64,000 nt of DNA from JAHZKN01 sp965250205 (GTDB lineage: Bacteria; Pseudomonadota; Alphaproteobacteria; Rhizobiales; Hyphomicrobiaceae), in contig CBDFNK010000015.1 of NCBI GenBank assembly GCA_965250205.1, positions 1-64,000 on the forward strand. Reading direction: 5' to 3'. The translations under genes were made by a program, and so were the position numbers. Below the pieces are notes generated by a model. That model ran no database searches. It saw nothing but the letters and a program-made list of their open reading frames with translations, and was not told where the DNA came from. Position 1 is the first letter of the stretch. Every line of letters starts with the position of its first letter. Positions 34,002 to 42,427 of this stretch are shown piece by piece.

Positions 34002-35497
34002 ACATTGTCTCTGCACCGATCCTTTCGATTGTGACCTTCCTGCCGCTTTTGGGCGTGTTGTTTATCGCGTTTTTGTCGCGCGAAGCCGACAATAATAATG
34101 CGCGCTTTGCAGCACTTTGGACCTCGCTCGTGACGTTTGGCGTGTCCTTATTGCTATGGATTAACTTTGACACTCAAAACCCGGATTTTCAGTTTGTTGA
34201 ATCGGCTAATTGGTTGGGTCCCATTCGCTATAAAATGGGTGTCGATGGCATATCGATGTTGTTCATCATCCTGACAACGTTTTTGGTGCCGTTGTGCATT
34301 CTCTCCAGTTGGGACAGCATCAAAACGCGCGTCAAAGAGTACATGATTGCGTTTCTGGTTTTGGAAACGCTGATGATCGGCGTTTTTTCCGCTCTTGATC
34401 TGGTGCTGTTCTACCTCTTCTTTGAGGGTGGACTTATTCCGATGTTTTTGATCATTGGGATCTGGGGTGGCGAACGGCGCGTTTATGCCAGCTTCAAGTT
34501 CTTTCTTTATACGCTTCTCGGCAGTGTCTTGATGTTGCTCGCAGTGATGGCGATCTATGCCGCCACCGATACAACCGACATCCCGACACTTATGACAACC
34601 AAGCTATCAGGCGACATGCAGTGGTGGTTGTGGCTGGCATTCTTTGCCTCGTTCGCGGTCAAAATGCCGATGTGGCCAGTGCATACCTGGTTGCCAGACG
34701 CCCACGTTGAAGCGCCGACTGCGGGTTCTGTCATCCTGGCGGGCATCTTGCTCAAGATGGGCGGCTATGGATTCTTGCGCTTTTCATTGCCAATGTTTCC
34801 GCTTGCCACCGAAACGTTCGCGCCTTTGGTTTTCACGCTATCGGTGATCGCCATCATTTACACGTCGCTGGTGGCTTTGGCGCAAAAAGATATCAAAAAG
34901 CTGATCGCGTATTCTTCCGTGGCTCATATGGGCTTTGTAACGTTGGGCATTTTCACGGTGACCCAACAAGGTGTTGACGGTGCGATCTTCCAAATGCTGT
35001 CGCATGGACTTGTGTCGGCAGCGCTCTTTCTTTGCGTCGGCGTGATCTATGATCGCATGCATACGCGTGAAATTGCAGCCTTTGGCGGGCTTGCTGACAC
35101 CATGCCAGTTTATGCCGCCTGCTTCATGGTGTTCACGATGGCCAATGTTGGCTTGCCCGGTACGTCTGGTTTCGTCGGCGAGTTTTTGATATTGCTGGCG
35201 GCGTTTAAGGTCAACACCTCGGTGGCCGCTCTGGCAACGACGGGGGTTGTGCTGTCTGCTGCCTATGCGCTTTGGCTTTATCGTCGGGTGATTTTTGGAG
35301 CGCTGGAGAAGCCGGCGCTTGCCAAACTCAAAGATCTCAATCTCAGAGAAATGGTCGTGCTGGTGCCATTGGTGCTGCTGGTCATCTTTTTTGGCGTCTA
35401 TCCGGCACCTGTTTTAGATGTCACGGCACGCGCAGTGACGCAACTGGTTGAAAATTATCAATTGGCGATCGGTGCGGCTGCATCGGTGACGCCTTAA
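33998..35497 (+). CDS. nuoM: NADH-quinone oxidoreductase subunit M
   Basis: A 499-residue antiporter-like, proton-pumping subunit with about 14 helices. FYLFFEGGLIPMFLIIGIWG, the Lys-containing FAVKMPMWPVHTWLPDAHVE, and IAYSSVAHMGFVTLG are characteristic. Translation is coupled to nuoL by a 4-nt overlap. Confidence 0.97.
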   Translation: MNIVSAPILSIVTFLPLLGVLFIAFLSREADNNNARFAALWTSLVTFGVSLLLWINFDTQNPDFQFVESANWLGPIRYKMGVDGISMLFIILTTFLVPLCILSSWDSIKTRVKEYMIAFLVLETLMIGVFSALDLVLFYLFFEGGLIPMFLIIGIWGGERRVYASFKFFLYTLLGSVLMLLAVMAIYAATDTTDIPTLMTTKLSGDMQWWLWLAFFASFAVKMPMWPVHTWLPDAHVEAPTAGSVILAGILLKMGGYGFLRFSLPMFPLATETFAPLVFTLSVIAIIYTSLVALAQKDIKKLIAYSSVAHMGFVTLGIFTVTQQGVDGAIFQMLSHGLVSAALFLCVGVIYDRMHTREIAAFGGLADTMPVYAACFMVFTMANVGLPGTSGFVGEFLILLAAFKVNTSVAALATTGVVLSAAYALWLYRRVIFGALEKPALAKLKDLNLREMVVLVPLVLLVIFFGVYPAPVLDVTARAVTQLVENYQLAIGAAASVTP

Positions 35498-35524
35498 GAG
35501 CGATGAACAAGGAAGAGCAAGACG

Positions 35525-36988
35525 ATGTTTGAGGGGCCCCAAAGTTACGCGCCCATTTTGCCGGAGATTGTGCTCGCTGTCGGGGCAATGGCGCTGTTGA
35601 TGTACGGTGCTTTTCGCGCGGCATCGGAACATCTTGGCCGCGACGTTGGTTGGCTTGCCATTGCGTTGTTTGGGTTGGCTGTTGGGATCGTGGCGCTGCA
35701 ACCGGCAGGTTCCGCGTTTCTTTTTGATGACGCGGTTGTAGTCGATCAATTTGCCCGCTTCATGAAAGTACTTGTGCTCGTTGGCGCTGGCATAGCCATA
35801 CTTTTATCCTTTGACTATTTCGCGCGCGTCAAATTTATGTGGTTTGAAATTCCGGTGCTCATGATGCTGGCGGTCATTGGCATGTTGGTGATGATATCGG
35901 CCAACGATTTGATCACGCTTTACGTCGGCCTGGAGCTGCAAAGTCTGTCGCTTTACGTTTTGGCGGCCATCCGGCGTAATGATTTGCGCTCAAGCGAGGC
36001 AGGGCTCAAATACTTTGTATTGGGTGCCCTTTCGTCCGGCATGCTGCTTTATGGCATGTCGATGATTTATGGTTTTGCTGGCGCCACAGGGTTTCAAAAG
36101 ATTGCAATGGCTGCTGCTGCCGGTGATGCAGGCGCGAATATTGGTCTGATCATTGGTCTTGTTTTTCTTCTGGTGGGTCTTGCCTTCAAAATTTCCGCCG
36201 TGCCATTCCACATGTGGACGCCGGATGTCTATGAGGGTGCACCAACGCCCGTTACCGCCTTTTTTGCAGGTGCGCCAAAGGTTGCAGCAATGGCATTGCT
36301 GATCCGCGTTCTTGTTCAGGCCTTTCCAGGCAACGTGTCTGAGTGGCAGCAGATCATCGTCTTCTTGTCGATCATGTCGATGTTGATTGGTGCATTTGCC
36401 GCCATTGGACAAACCAACATCAAACGCCTGATGGCCTATTCATCAATTGGGCACATCGGCTTTGCGCTTGTTGGGCTTGCAAGCGGCAGCAATGAAGGTG
36501 TGCAAGCGGTTGTTGTCTATCTTGCCATCTATTTGGTGATGACACTCGGTGCGTTTGCCTGCATCCTTTCGATGCGTCGCAAAGATGGCATGATTGAAGA
36601 CATCAATCAGTTGTCAGGTCTGTCACAATCTAACCTGTCAATGGCTTTCTTGTTTGCCATGTTGCTGTTTTCAATGGCTGGCATTCCTCCACTTGCCGGT
36701 TTCTTTGCCAAGTTCTACGTCTTTGCTGCCGCTGTGGAAGCAGGACTTTATCCCCTTGCTGTGATTGGTGTTATCGCCAGTGTCGTTGCAGCGTTTTATT
36801 ATCTGCGCATCATTAAAGTGATGTTTTTTGATGAGGCCCTAGAACCGTTTCAACCGGCAGAACCATATGTTCGGATTGTCATGTGGGCGGCAGGGTTGTT
36901 TGTGCTGGCCTTTGTTGTTTTGCCAGCGCCATTGGTTGATGCGGCAGCAGCTGCTGTCCGCTCGCTGCGTTTTGCGCCCTCGCTGTAA
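35525..36988 (+). CDS. nuoN: NADH-quinone oxidoreductase subunit N
   Basis: A 487-residue antiporter-like subunit, the last of the complex I set. Family segments are LYVGLELQSLSLYVLAAIRR, FKISAVPFHMWTPDVYEGAP and LMAYSSIGHIGFALVG. A family B repeat element follows the stop codon, before birA. Confidence 0.97.
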   Translation: MFEGPQSYAPILPEIVLAVGAMALLMYGAFRAASEHLGRDVGWLAIALFGLAVGIVALQPAGSAFLFDDAVVVDQFARFMKVLVLVGAGIAILLSFDYFARVKFMWFEIPVLMMLAVIGMLVMISANDLITLYVGLELQSLSLYVLAAIRRNDLRSSEAGLKYFVLGALSSGMLLYGMSMIYGFAGATGFQKIAMAAAAGDAGANIGLIIGLVFLLVGLAFKISAVPFHMWTPDVYEGAPTPVTAFFAGAPKVAAMALLIRVLVQAFPGNVSEWQQIIVFLSIMSMLIGAFAAIGQTNIKRLMAYSSIGHIGFALVGLASGSNEGVQAVVVYLAIYLVMTLGAFACILSMRRKDGMIEDINQLSGLSQSNLSMAFLFAMLLFSMAGIPPLAGFFAKFYVFAAAVEAGLYPLAVIGVIASVVAAFYYLRIIKVMFFDEALEPFQPAEPYVRIVMWAAGLFVLAFVVLPAPLVDAAAAAVRSLRFAPSL

Positions 36989-36990
36989 TC

Positions 36991-37053
36991 TATTGTTGTG
37001 TGGCATGTGTCCGGGCGCAAAACCGTGCACACTTTTGGCTCGAACATGCTGTA
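36991..37053. repeat. Mosaic repeat, family B copy
   Basis: GCATGTGTCCGGGCGCAAAA, then CACACTTTTGGCTCGAACATGC, with near-palindromic ends. It is the B module without its C1 partner, between nuoN and birA. Confidence 0.85.
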
Positions 37054-37072
37054 AGCTAAGGGGCGTGCGTTT

Positions 37073-37828
37073 TTGACAGGATCTCAGACCCAACGGCGCA
37101 TCTTTGACCAGTTGGATTCAACCAATGCAGAAGCACTACGTCTTGCCCAGGTAGGGGAGAGAGGCCCGGTTTGGATTGATGCAGCCCGCCAAACGTTGGG
37201 ACGCGGGCGGTCCGGCCGACATTGGACTTCAGAACCTGGCAATTTACTGACCAGCTTTCTGTTTGCGCCCAAGGCACCGATGGCGGCTTTGCATCAGTTG
37301 TCGTTGCTGGCGGGTGTTGCTGTTTTCGACGCTATAGCACTCTTGGCGCAACACAACCGAGATCAGCTTCGCCTCAAGTGGCCCAATGATTTGATGCTTG
37401 GTCCCGCCAAGGCCGGTGGCATTCTGATTGAGAGTTCGGCCTTTGCGAACGATATCGTGGCCATCATTGGGGTTGGTGTGAACCTCGCCACCGCACCCGT
37501 TGTGTCGGGTGTTGCAACCGCAGACCTAAAGGGTACGCTTGGCGAAAATGCCAATTTGGACCGACTGCGCTTGAGCCTCGCCATGACCATGGAGGATTGG
37601 ATTACCGCTTGGTCCAACGGCGATGGATTTTCTCAGATTCGCGCGGCTTGGCTAAAGCGTGGTCCAGAGCTCGGGACGCCATTGACAATAAAAGTCGGCA
37701 GTGATGTCCATGCGGGTCAATTTTCCGGTCTGGATGACCACGGTTCGCTGCGTATCACGGGCGCAAATGGTCAAATTCAATGCTATACGTTTGGCGACGT
37801 TACACTGCCGGGTCATGAAACCATTTAA
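37073..37828 (+). CDS. birA: Biotin--[acetyl-CoA-carboxylase] ligase
   Basis: A 251-residue enzyme that attaches biotin to the carboxyl carrier protein through biotinyl-AMP. It shows DSTNAEALRLA, the biotin/ATP loop GRGRSGRHWTSEPGN (about residues 43-57), LKWPNDLML with the catalytic-type Lys, and AGGILIE. There is no N-terminal DNA-binding domain, so it is ligase only and not a repressor, as usual in alphaproteobacteria. The start is TTG 37073 because a stop codon lies just upstream in frame. It sits in the nuoN-birA-rnj order. Confidence 0.93.
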   Translation: MTGSQTQRRIFDQLDSTNAEALRLAQVGERGPVWIDAARQTLGRGRSGRHWTSEPGNLLTSFLFAPKAPMAALHQLSLLAGVAVFDAIALLAQHNRDQLRLKWPNDLMLGPAKAGGILIESSAFANDIVAIIGVGVNLATAPVVSGVATADLKGTLGENANLDRLRLSLAMTMEDWITAWSNGDGFSQIRAAWLKRGPELGTPLTIKVGSDVHAGQFSGLDDHGSLRITGANGQIQCYTFGDVTLPGHETI

Positions 37829-37879
37829 ATGGTGCACCAGCGCGCCGGAAACAGTTAAAATCTTAGAAAGATAGCGCCG

Positions 37880-39583
37880 ATGGCGACAACAAAAACAAAA
37901 AAAAGAAACGGCGAAAACGAATTGGTATTTGGCGCTCTAGGTGGGCTCGGTGAGATTGGCATGAATGCTTATCTCTATGGCGTTGGTCCGCGCAAATCTC
38001 GTAAATGGTTGCTGGTGGATCTTGGTATAACCTTTCCAGAAGGTGAGAACGATCCGGGTGTCGATGTCATATTTCCTGACCTAAAGTTTTTGGAAGAACA
38101 GCGCAATGATTTGTGCGGTATCGTGATTACGCACGCCCATGAAGACCATATTGGCGCGGTGCTTGAGCTGTGGCCGCGTTTGCAGGGGCCTGTCTATTGT
38201 ACGCCCTTTGCCACTGGCATGTTGAAAGCCAAGCGTGCGGGCTATGGCGGCTCAGATGACTTGCAAATCACCGAGGTTCCCGCCGACGGTCAGTTCAACG
38301 TCGGCCCGTTTGATGTTGAACTGGTGACCATGGCGCACTCGATCCCTGAGACCAGTGCGCTCGCCATTCGCACCGAGCATGGACTTGTCGTGCACACCTC
38401 TGATTGGAAGCTGGATGATGAACCGGTGGTTGGCTCATCGCGCACCAGAAGCCGCATGCCGGAACTTGGCGTAGAAGGTGTGACGGCGCTGATTTGCGAT
38501 TCAACGAATGCGATGCGTGATGGTGTCTCGCCATCTGAATTGGATATCGCGAAGTCTCTTTCCAAACTCGTTGCCGAGGCCCCCAATCGCGTCATCATCA
38601 CAACCTTTGCTTCCAACATCGCGCGCGTCAAAGCTATTGGCACTGCGGCACAGAAGGCAGACCGAAAGCTGGTGATCGCAGGGCTGGCGCTTCACCGCAA
38701 CATTCAAGTCGCCATTGAAACTGGCTATCTGCCCGAAGGGTTCAATTATTCTGATCAGCAATCGTTCTCCGATTTTCGGCGTAGCGATGTTGTGTGTCTG
38801 GTAACGGGCAGTCAGGGCGAACAACGCGCGGCACTTGCGCGTATCGCAGCTGGCGAGCATCGCGACATCCATGTTGCCAAGGGTGACATGGTCATCTTTT
38901 CCTCGCGCACTATTCCCGGCAATGAGCGCGGCGTTGGGCGCATTCAAAATCAGTTGGTCAACCAGGGCTGTCAGCTGGTGACGGACAATGAAGCGTTGGT
39001 TCATGTCACCGGCCACCCGCGCCGTGATGAGTTGCGCCAGATGTTTGACTGGTTGAAACCGGATCTCTTGGTGCCGATGCATGGCGAAGCGCGCCACTTG
39101 GTGGCCAATGCCGCGCTGGCACGCGAAAACAACATCAAAGATGTCAGGTCGCCTGAAAATGGTACACTCATTCGCCTGGCGCCGGGGCCATCTCAAGTGG
39201 TCGATGAATTCCCGGTTGGACGTCTGTTTCGAGATGGCAAGCTGATCATTCCGGAAGATGATGGTACGGTGCGCGCGCGGCGCCAGCTTGCAGTGGCCGG
39301 CATTGTGTTGGTGAGCTTTGCCATTGAGCGCGACGGTGAGGTCATCACCGACCCTCAGATAGTGCTTGACGGTGTACCCGCTGAGAATAACGAGGGTGAT
39401 ACACTACAAGACGTCGCTCTTGAGGCCGTAGAGGGTGTGATCGCAAGCCTGCCCAAGCCCAAAAGGCGCGATCCAACACGCTTCGCCGAGGCGGTGCGGC
39501 GTGCCGTCCGCTCGGAAATTCGAGAAGTTTGGGGTAAAAAGCCTATTGTAAAAGTCCTCATCAATCTGGTTGAAGACGAGTAA
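37880..39583 (+). CDS. rnj: Ribonuclease J
   Basis: A 567-residue metallo-beta-lactamase/beta-CASP nuclease that processes and degrades RNA, with 5'-exo- and endonuclease activity in the family. The zinc motif ITHAHEDHIGAV lies near residue 80. Further His/Asp sites are in VTMAHSIPE and VHTSDWKLD. The beta-CASP segment and VHVTGHPRRDEL with VPMHGEARHL follow. The C-terminal domain is present, so length is normal. It follows birA closely and may share its transcript. Confidence 0.95.
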   Translation: MATTKTKKRNGENELVFGALGGLGEIGMNAYLYGVGPRKSRKWLLVDLGITFPEGENDPGVDVIFPDLKFLEEQRNDLCGIVITHAHEDHIGAVLELWPRLQGPVYCTPFATGMLKAKRAGYGGSDDLQITEVPADGQFNVGPFDVELVTMAHSIPETSALAIRTEHGLVVHTSDWKLDDEPVVGSSRTRSRMPELGVEGVTALICDSTNAMRDGVSPSELDIAKSLSKLVAEAPNRVIITTFASNIARVKAIGTAAQKADRKLVIAGLALHRNIQVAIETGYLPEGFNYSDQQSFSDFRRSDVVCLVTGSQGEQRAALARIAAGEHRDIHVAKGDMVIFSSRTIPGNERGVGRIQNQLVNQGCQLVTDNEALVHVTGHPRRDELRQMFDWLKPDLLVPMHGEARHLVANAALARENNIKDVRSPENGTLIRLAPGPSQVVDEFPVGRLFRDGKLIIPEDDGTVRARRQLAVAGIVLVSFAIERDGEVITDPQIVLDGVPAENNEGDTLQDVALEAVEGVIASLPKPKRRDPTRFAEAVRRAVRSEIREVWGKKPIVKVLINLVEDE

Positions 39584-39642
39584 CGGCTGGCCCGCCGGTG
39601 AGAGATAGCGAGAGCGCTGCATTCACTTAAGATCTAGGAGAC

Positions 39643-40056
39643 ATGTTGGAAATGATTGGACGTCTCAATCACGTTGCCATTGCGGTTCAGGATATAGCAG
39701 CAGCGACGGCTGTTTATCGCGACACACTCGGTGCTGAAGTCACCAAAGCCGAGCCGCAGCCAGAGCACGGCGTTACGGTTGTGTTCATCAATCTGCCCAA
39801 CACCAAGATTGAATTGCTGGAACCGTTGGGTGCGGACTCACCGATTGCAAAATTCCTGGAGAAGAATCCAAACGGCGGCATTCACCATGTCTGCTATGAG
39901 GTTGATGACATTATTGCAGCGCGTGACCAGATGAAAGCGCAAGGTGCGCGCGTTCTGGGCGACGGAGAACCGAAAATCGGCGCGCACGGCAAGCCGGTCT
40001 TGTTTTTGCACCCGAAAGACTTTTGCGGCACGCTGACCGAACTTGAACAGGCTTAG
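39643..40056 (+). CDS. mce: Methylmalonyl-CoA epimerase
   Basis: A 137-residue VOC-superfamily enzyme that interconverts the (R) and (S) forms of methylmalonyl-CoA in propionyl-CoA catabolism. LNHVAIAVQDI near the N-terminus provides the first metal His. ELLEPLG, GGIHHVCYEVDDI and a final GTLTELEQ supply the other ligands. Starts at 39643 and 39652 are both possible; TAGGAG lies about 7 nt before the first. Confidence 0.95.
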   Translation: MLEMIGRLNHVAIAVQDIAAATAVYRDTLGAEVTKAEPQPEHGVTVVFINLPNTKIELLEPLGADSPIAKFLEKNPNGGIHHVCYEVDDIIAARDQMKAQGARVLGDGEPKIGAHGKPVLFLHPKDFCGTLTELEQA

Positions 40057-40094
40057 AGAAACCGCATTGGTTTTCTCTTGAGGAGCGCCGAGGC

Positions 40095-40352
40095 ATGGAC
40101 TGGACACTCGCCATCGCATTCTATTTCGTCACCTGGTGGATGACGTTGTTCCTGGTGCTGCCGTTTGGCGTGCGCACGCAAGGCGAGGACGGCACCGTCG
40201 TTCCCGGCACGCCTGAAAGTGCGCCGGCACGGTCTAGAATGTTGAAGGTGTTTTTAATCAACACACTGGTCGCTGCTGTTGTATTCGCTGTGATGTGGAC
40301 GGCGTTTCAATCCAGCTGGCTCGCCCGCCCACCGGCTTTGCCGGTGCAATAA
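40095..40352 (+). CDS. DUF1467 family membrane protein
   Basis: An 85-residue protein with two transmembrane helices (about 5-25 and 53-72). The conserved WWMTLFLVLPFGVRTQGE motif of DUF1467 is present. The function is unknown. GAGGAG-like bases precede ATG 40095. In many Hyphomicrobiales this gene is followed directly by proS; here the 4.2-kb accessory region intervenes. Confidence 0.93.
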   Translation: MDWTLAIAFYFVTWWMTLFLVLPFGVRTQGEDGTVVPGTPESAPARSRMLKVFLINTLVAAVVFAVMWTAFQSSWLARPPALPVQ

Positions 40353-40606
40353 GATTTTGAGGCTGTCTTGGTCGGCGCAGGTATTCAGATCCTAGGGTGC
40401 CTATGCCCGCTGCAAAATTGATAGATTGATGAAATTGTTGCTCGTTGTGTCCGGCCATAGTCCACAAGCAGACCATCTGCGCGCTGCACCAAGACATCTG
40501 TAAAGGGGCAGAAACGGGTGATGTGCTATTTTTTGACTTAGTTTAAGGATTAGACACTGCAAACGTCTACAAAAAGTCAAACGCGAGATTAGAAACCTCT
40601 TTGCAT

Positions 40607-40807
40607 CTACTTTTTGTCGTTCTCGAAATACATCTTGAGTTGGCGAAACAAAACTTCAAATTGCGTGCTCGCGCCCTGACAAAGAGGACATTCCTCGATG
40701 TGATTGTATAAATCCCTCTTTTCTTGTTCGGTGAGTTTTCTGTCACAGGAGTCTGAAACAAGCCATGTTGTATCTCTACATGTGACTTTTCTTTCGCTAC
40801 CAGTCAT
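40607..40807 (-). CDS. Small zinc-finger anti-sigma-like protein
   Basis: A 66-residue protein (from ATG at 40807) with the zf-HC2 pattern: an upstream Cys, then HIEECPLCQG giving H-x3-C-x2-C. There is no transmembrane helix, so it would be a soluble anti-sigma factor of the zinc-binding type. Its ATG lies inside the end of the sigma gene (11-nt overlap), the classic arrangement for a sigma/anti-sigma pair. It probably sequesters the sigma factor and releases it on a redox or metal signal (family knowledge); the actual signal is unknown. Confidence 0.78.
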   Translation of the reverse strand: MTGSERKVTCRDTTWLVSDSCDRKLTEQEKRDLYNHIEECPLCQGASTQFEVLFRQLKMYFENDKK

Positions 40808-41384
40808 TATTTTCTGTCCAATTTTTATCAAGGCACAGCCTCAATTGCATACGCGCGCGATAAAGCAATACTCTAAGGTTGCCAGACGTAATTGCCATCT
40901 TTTCGCAAATTTCACTTGACTCAAGGTCTAGCCATTCCCGCATCAAAAACACCCGCGCCGCGTTGTGTGGAAGTTTCGTGAGACATGCTTCAAGCACACA
41001 AAAGAACTCTTGCTGCTCATAATTTGTTTGTGGATCGGTCCAGATATCTTTTGTGGTTGTCCAGCAACCATTCTCTTCAAATAAGCCGTCAAACTCAGAT
41101 ATATCAAGTTCGTCTGTCAGTCCTGACATGTCGGCCATGGGCTTTAGCCGTTTTTGAGCGCGCAACGTATCAAGAACCTTAAAACGCAATATCGATATCA
41201 GCCACGTCTTGACAGATGAACGGCCCTCAAAACGATCACTGTTTTCCAAACCCGCAGTAATCGCTTCCTGAGCAGCATCCTCAGCGGCCGCATGGTTTTG
41301 CAGCTCCACGACAGCAAGGCGATACAGGAGCGGACGAAGCGCCGCGATTTCGTCAAAAATTTCAGTTGTTTGCGATTTCACCAT
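40797..41384 (-). CDS. ECF-type RNA polymerase sigma factor
   Basis: A 195-residue sigma-70 family protein of the extracytoplasmic function group. Region 2 includes LLYRLAVVELQNHAAAEDAAQEAI and FEGRSSVKTWLISILRFKVLDTLR. Region 4 includes CLTKLPHNAARVFLMREWLDLESSEI and the recognition-helix segment TSGNLRVLLYRARMQLR. A linker with a Trp/Asp-rich insertion (about residues 85-120) separates them. No clear Shine-Dalgarno precedes ATG 41384. It is divergent from the cytochrome P460 gene and overlaps the anti-sigma gene, so it probably controls the neighbouring periplasmic redox genes (inference). Confidence 0.9.
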   Translation of the reverse strand: MVKSQTTEIFDEIAALRPLLYRLAVVELQNHAAAEDAAQEAITAGLENSDRFEGRSSVKTWLISILRFKVLDTLRAQKRLKPMADMSGLTDELDISEFDGLFEENGCWTTTKDIWTDPQTNYEQQEFFCVLEACLTKLPHNAARVFLMREWLDLESSEICEKMAITSGNLRVLLYRARMQLRLCLDKNWTENNDW

Positions 41385-41412
41385 GCTGGTGCAAAATTAT
41401 TTGTTTTTTTGT

Positions 41413-41440
41413 GTAACGCAAGGCCCCTTTACTCCGACTA
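41413..41440 (+). promoter_or_regulatory. Candidate ECF promoter of the cytochrome P460 gene
   Basis: GTAACG (41413-41418), a 16-nt spacer and CGACTA (41435-41440) resemble the AAC-type -35 and CG-type -10 of ECF-dependent promoters. It points toward the P460 gene, about 140 nt upstream of its ATG. It was found by eye only. Confidence 0.3.
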
Positions 41441-41579
41441 ACGAATGTCACGCCGTTTTCCGAACGATTTAGGTCTACAAAACCTCCTGCGCGACAGCAG
41501 TTGGCATGCCAAGCGATATCTTTCGTCGTTTTCTTCGGTTGGGGAATTGAGCAAAGAAAAGATATGGAAGGAATATGTA

Positions 41580-42107
41580 ATGTGGACCAAGGGACTCGTA
41601 GTGCTGGCAGTCATGCTTGCCGTCACAATTGGATCTTTCAGATCATATGCAGAGGCTGACCAGCCACGCATTGATTTTCCAGAGAACTATCGTGCTGAGC
41701 TGGTCAATTATCTCAGCCTTGACCGAACACAGAACAGTGACCAGATTATACGACTTTTTGCACCAAAGTCGGCGCTCGAAGCTACGCAAGCCGGAAAATC
41801 ACTTCCCAATGGAACGGTCCTTGTCGCCGAGGTTTACAAGGCCAAAAAGGATGCGGACGGAGAGGTGATTGAAAGCTCTCTCGGTCGCCGCATTCGCGGA
41901 AAATTTGCAGCGGTTGCAGTTATGCAGAAAGAAAATGGTTGGGGTGACAAGTTTCCAGACGATTTGAAGAATGGCGATTGGGATTTTGCGATCTTTAAGC
42001 CAACCGGAGAACGCCTGGTCAAGAAGGACCTTAACAAATGCAGAGCGTGCCACGCACCTCTCAAAGGTACGCAACATCTGTTCTCGCTCGAACATATAGT
42101 GAATTAA
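41580..42107 (+). CDS. Cytochrome P460 family c-type heme protein
   Basis: A 175-residue secreted protein. The signal peptide runs from MWTKGLVVLAVMLAVTIGSF to about residue 25. The mature part has the P460 beta-sheet pattern and ends with the heme c motif CRACH (about residue 157). Members of this family oxidise hydroxylamine or bind NO; a Lys crosslink to heme defines true P460, and I cannot tell from sequence alone which Lys would serve. The ATG at 41580 is chosen because GGAAGGAA lies about 8 nt upstream and the signal peptide starts there. It is divergent from the ECF sigma gene and is followed by a hairpin. Confidence 0.85.
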   Translation: MWTKGLVVLAVMLAVTIGSFRSYAEADQPRIDFPENYRAELVNYLSLDRTQNSDQIIRLFAPKSALEATQAGKSLPNGTVLVAEVYKAKKDADGEVIESSLGRRIRGKFAAVAVMQKENGWGDKFPDDLKNGDWDFAIFKPTGERLVKKDLNKCRACHAPLKGTQHLFSLEHIVN

Positions 42108-42123
42108 TTATCGCCTTACAACT

Positions 42124-42160
42124 GCGCACGCCATTGGCTTTAGAGTTCAGTGGCGTGCGC
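42124..42160. terminator. Hairpin between convergent P460 and DUF3179 genes
   Basis: Perfect 10-bp arms GCGCACGCCA (42124-42133) and TGGCGTGCGC (42151-42160), followed by TCAAAACCCTTTT. It probably terminates P460 transcription. Confidence 0.65.
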
Positions 42161-42427
42161 TCAAAACCCTTTTGTCCGTCGCCCCATCATCACACCGCCC
42201 CCTCGCTGCAAGCCTAAACGCAGCGGAATCACGCTTCGCAGGCAAATCTCAACAAGACTTTTGCAACACTATCGACCAGGAGCGGACCCTGGACCAGTTG
42301 CGCTTTTTTGCGACGTATCATCTTGATAGCTGCCATTGATCAAATTGACTGCACAGCGGTTGATGTCGAATGCAACCAAGACATTCCTGCGTAGAGGACT
42401 AGCGCGGAAAGCGCGCCGGAGGTCGCC
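42161..42427. other. Remaining gap between P460 and DUF3179
   Basis: About 270 bp without a supported gene or RNA. Confidence 0.4.
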
